In this document: positions 62,388 through 64,000 of the stretch, piece by piece | Position numbering within the stretch: position 1 is the first letter of the stretch | How the letters are laid out: each line of letters starts with the position of its first letter | NCBI RefSeq assembly: GCF_014207095.1 | Contig: NZ_JACHBG010000020.1 | Location: 1-64,000, forward strand | DNA length: 64,000 bases | Direction: 5' to 3' | Origin: Martinezella lusitana | GTDB lineage: Bacteria > Pseudomonadota > Alphaproteobacteria > Rhizobiales > Rhizobiaceae | Translations under genes and position numbers: made by a program | The notes under the pieces: generated by a model | The model's input: only the letters and a program-made list of their open reading frames with translations | Told to the model about the DNA's origin: nothing | Database searches by the model: none

Positions 62388-64000
62388 ATGCCGCGTGAAA
62401 TTCGAACCGATATCCAAGCGTTGCGTGGCTTGGCTGTTTTGCTGGTCGTCCTCTATCATGCACGTATTGGGCCGTTTACAGCTGGCTATCTTGGCGTTGA
62501 CGTATTTTTCGTAATTTCCGGCTTTCTGATCACCAAGCTGGTCCGGACGCAGCTTGAGCAATCGCGCTTCAGCTTTTCGGAGTTCTATTACCGACGTGCG
62601 AAGCGTCTATTGCCGGCGGCCTACATCGTCATTGCGCTTACGACGGTCGCCTCGCCGTTTTTGCTTTCGGACGTGGGGCTGCAGGAGTTCCGCAATCAGG
62701 TCATAGGGGCCCTCACATTTTCCAGTAACATCGTTCCTTGGTACCAAGTGGACTATTTCGGCCCCGCCGCCGAAACGATGCCCCTCCTGCATTTTTGGTC
62801 GCTCTCCGTCGAAGAACAGTACTACCTGCTGCTGCCTCTCTTCTTGGCTTTGGCGCCGAGGAGATGGTGGCTCATCGGAATAGCGGCGTTCCTTGTCGCT
62901 AGCCTTGCGCTATGTTTTTATCTGGTCGCCCAGAACCCATCTGCTGTGTTTTATCTTCTGCCGACCCGATCTTGGGAAATGTCCATTGGTTCACTTGGCG
63001 CATTGCTTCCAACGATGCCAGTGGTGTCTGCCGTGCTTGTGAAGTTACGTTTCCCAGCACTCGCGCTTCTCCTCCTTGCCCCGATGGGTTTCGCTCATCC
63101 AGTCGTGGATGCCGCTTTGATTTGCTTGGCAACTCTGACCTTCCTGCTTGCGCGCACCCGGGACAACATTGTCGTGCGAGGCATGGCGAGGATTGGCGAC
63201 ATCTCTTACTCGCTCTATTTGATCCACTGGCCCGTGCTTGTCTATATGAGAGCTGTTTGGCTGGCGGAGCCTCCGGCGCTTGCGATCTATGCGGCCGTTG
63301 CTTTCTCATTTGTTGGAAGCTGGGCGCTTTACTCGTTCGTGGAGGAGCCATTCCGACGGGGGTACGTCATGTCTCGTCTCCGGCTGGTCTCAGGATTGGC
63401 GGCCGCATCGGTCCTTCTCGCCTTCTCGCCCTCCGTTGCCATAGCCACAACCGAGAACAAGTTTGATTTTGCCACCATCCGGCGGATCAACTACGGTCTC
63501 GCGAGAGCGTGTGATTTCAAACCCGGTCCGCCTCCTCAGGACGTCCCCAAGAGCTGCCAGACCACAAACAGACCAGAATTGCTGGTCTGGGGCGATTCAT
63601 TTGCCATGGCGCTGGTTCCCGGCTTAGCCAAAACAATCGGCGAAGGCGGACTAGCTCAGCTCACAATGAGCGGATGCTTCCCGGCCATCGGCGTTGCTGC
63701 GGTTTCAAAGGAGTTAGCGTCACCCTTTTCTCGTGCCTTCGGCGAGGATTGCATTGACTTCAATGACCGTGTTTTGGCCGTTTTGAAAAATCGGCCGGAG
63801 ATCAGTACGGTGGCTATTTCAAGCCCTTTCGATACGCCTGTATCGAATGAATATATGGTGCTTAAGAGGAACGGTGAGACTTTCACCGATGCCAAGGTCT
63901 CGCAATATATAACCATTGAGGGGATTAAGGCCCTCGTCGAAGGTGTTCGCGCGTTAGGCAAGCGCGTGGTTGTGGTTGCTCCTCCGCCAGTCGGAAACTT
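62388..64000 (+). CDS. Acyltransferase family 3 protein with SGNH domain (OafA/NodX-like), partial
   Basis: The frame starts at ATG 62388 and is open to the window end (537 codons seen). Residues 1-335 form a membrane acyltransferase-3 domain: REIRTDIQALRGLAVLLVVL, YHARIG with the catalytic-type His, FVISGFLITKLV, YYRRAKRLLPAAY, HFWSLSVEEQYY and ISYSLYLIHWPVLV. From about residue 365 an SGNH domain follows with LLVWGDSFAMAL. OafA/YrhL-type proteins O-acetylate surface polysaccharides; NodX, which acetylates Nod factor, has only the first domain. The gene is 172 bases behind nodA and probably under the same nod box. Confidence 0.88.
   Translation, partial: MPREIRTDIQALRGLAVLLVVLYHARIGPFTAGYLGVDVFFVISGFLITKLVRTQLEQSRFSFSEFYYRRAKRLLPAAYIVIALTTVASPFLLSDVGLQEFRNQVIGALTFSSNIVPWYQVDYFGPAAETMPLLHFWSLSVEEQYYLLLPLFLALAPRRWWLIGIAAFLVASLALCFYLVAQNPSAVFYLLPTRSWEMSIGSLGALLPTMPVVSAVLVKLRFPALALLLLAPMGFAHPVVDAALICLATLTFLLARTRDNIVVRGMARIGDISYSLYLIHWPVLVYMRAVWLAEPPALAIYAAVAFSFVGSWALYSFVEEPFRRGYVMSRLRLVSGLAAASVLLAFSPSVAIATTENKFDFATIRRINYGLARACDFKPGPPPQDVPKSCQTTNRPELLVWGDSFAMALVPGLAKTIGEGGLAQLTMSGCFPAIGVAAVSKELASPFSRAFGEDCIDFNDRVLAVLKNRPEISTVAISSPFDTPVSNEYMVLKRNGETFTDAKVSQYITIEGIKALVEGVRALGKRVVVVAPPPVGN

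Noticed and set aside
1..64000. CRISPR arrays, tRNA or rRNA genes, replication origin
   Set aside because: I saw no regularly spaced repeats, no tRNA-like or rRNA sequence, and no repABC genes in the window.

Overview
The window looks like part of a symbiotic plasmid of an alpha-proteobacterial nodule bacterium, most likely Rhizobium. The grounds are a nodA gene behind a nod box, a NodD-type LysR regulator, SyrB-family proteins, an uptake hydrogenase cluster in rhizobial hup-hyp order, a NifA/sigma-54 promoter, and dense IS66-family and recombinase insertions. Species cannot be settled from the sequence. The placement of nodA, followed by an acyltransferase rather than nodB, recalls the Rhizobium etli type of Sym plasmid, where nodA is separated from nodBC.

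Layout. 1-16.6 kb: mostly leftward metabolic and transport genes. These are an aap-type amino-acid ABC transporter (both permease genes broken), RidA, a PatB/MalY-type aminotransferase with a divergent LysR regulator, an MFS exporter, a cupin protein and an alcohol dehydrogenase, followed by a run of broken genes (amine oxidase, small conserved protein, HxlR, AraC, aldo-keto reductase) between intact LysR and GntR regulators. 16.8-21.2 kb: GNAT, HAD phosphatase and a DegT aminotransferase, divergent from a ROK regulator. 22.1-23.9 kb: three tandem SyrB-like proteins with related C-terminal coiled coils. 24.1-37.2 kb: a leftward [NiFe] uptake hydrogenase cluster, hupS-L-C-D-F-H-(I/J remnant)-K-hypA-B-F-C-D-E. 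The structural and hyp genes are open, but hupE and hupG are not found, hupH is short and hupI/hupJ are reduced to a frame-broken remnant. 37.3-43.2 kb: a Baeyer-Villiger-type flavoprotein, an orphan NifA/sigma-54 promoter, an EgtD-like methyltransferase, and a cytochrome P450 with its ferredoxin.

43.7-57.4 kb is a transposon landing zone. An IS66 element truncates a porin gene and has itself been hit by two large-serine-recombinase elements; its far end abuts a hemN gene that has lost its 3' end. A second IS66 assembly at 54.5-57.4 kb is a hybrid of two elements, with a perfect 8-bp target duplication around the whole unit. 58.1-64 kb: the NodD-like regulator, an AraC regulator, a nod box, nodA and an OafA/NodX-type acyltransferase that runs off the window.

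Taken together the segment joins Nod-factor synthesis and its regulation, a microaerobic/symbiotic hydrogen-uptake system and a small redox gene set to heavily decayed accessory DNA. At least nine genes carry single-base frame breaks. Some may be sequencing errors, but internal deletions in the amine oxidase and the hup accessory genes point to real decay.
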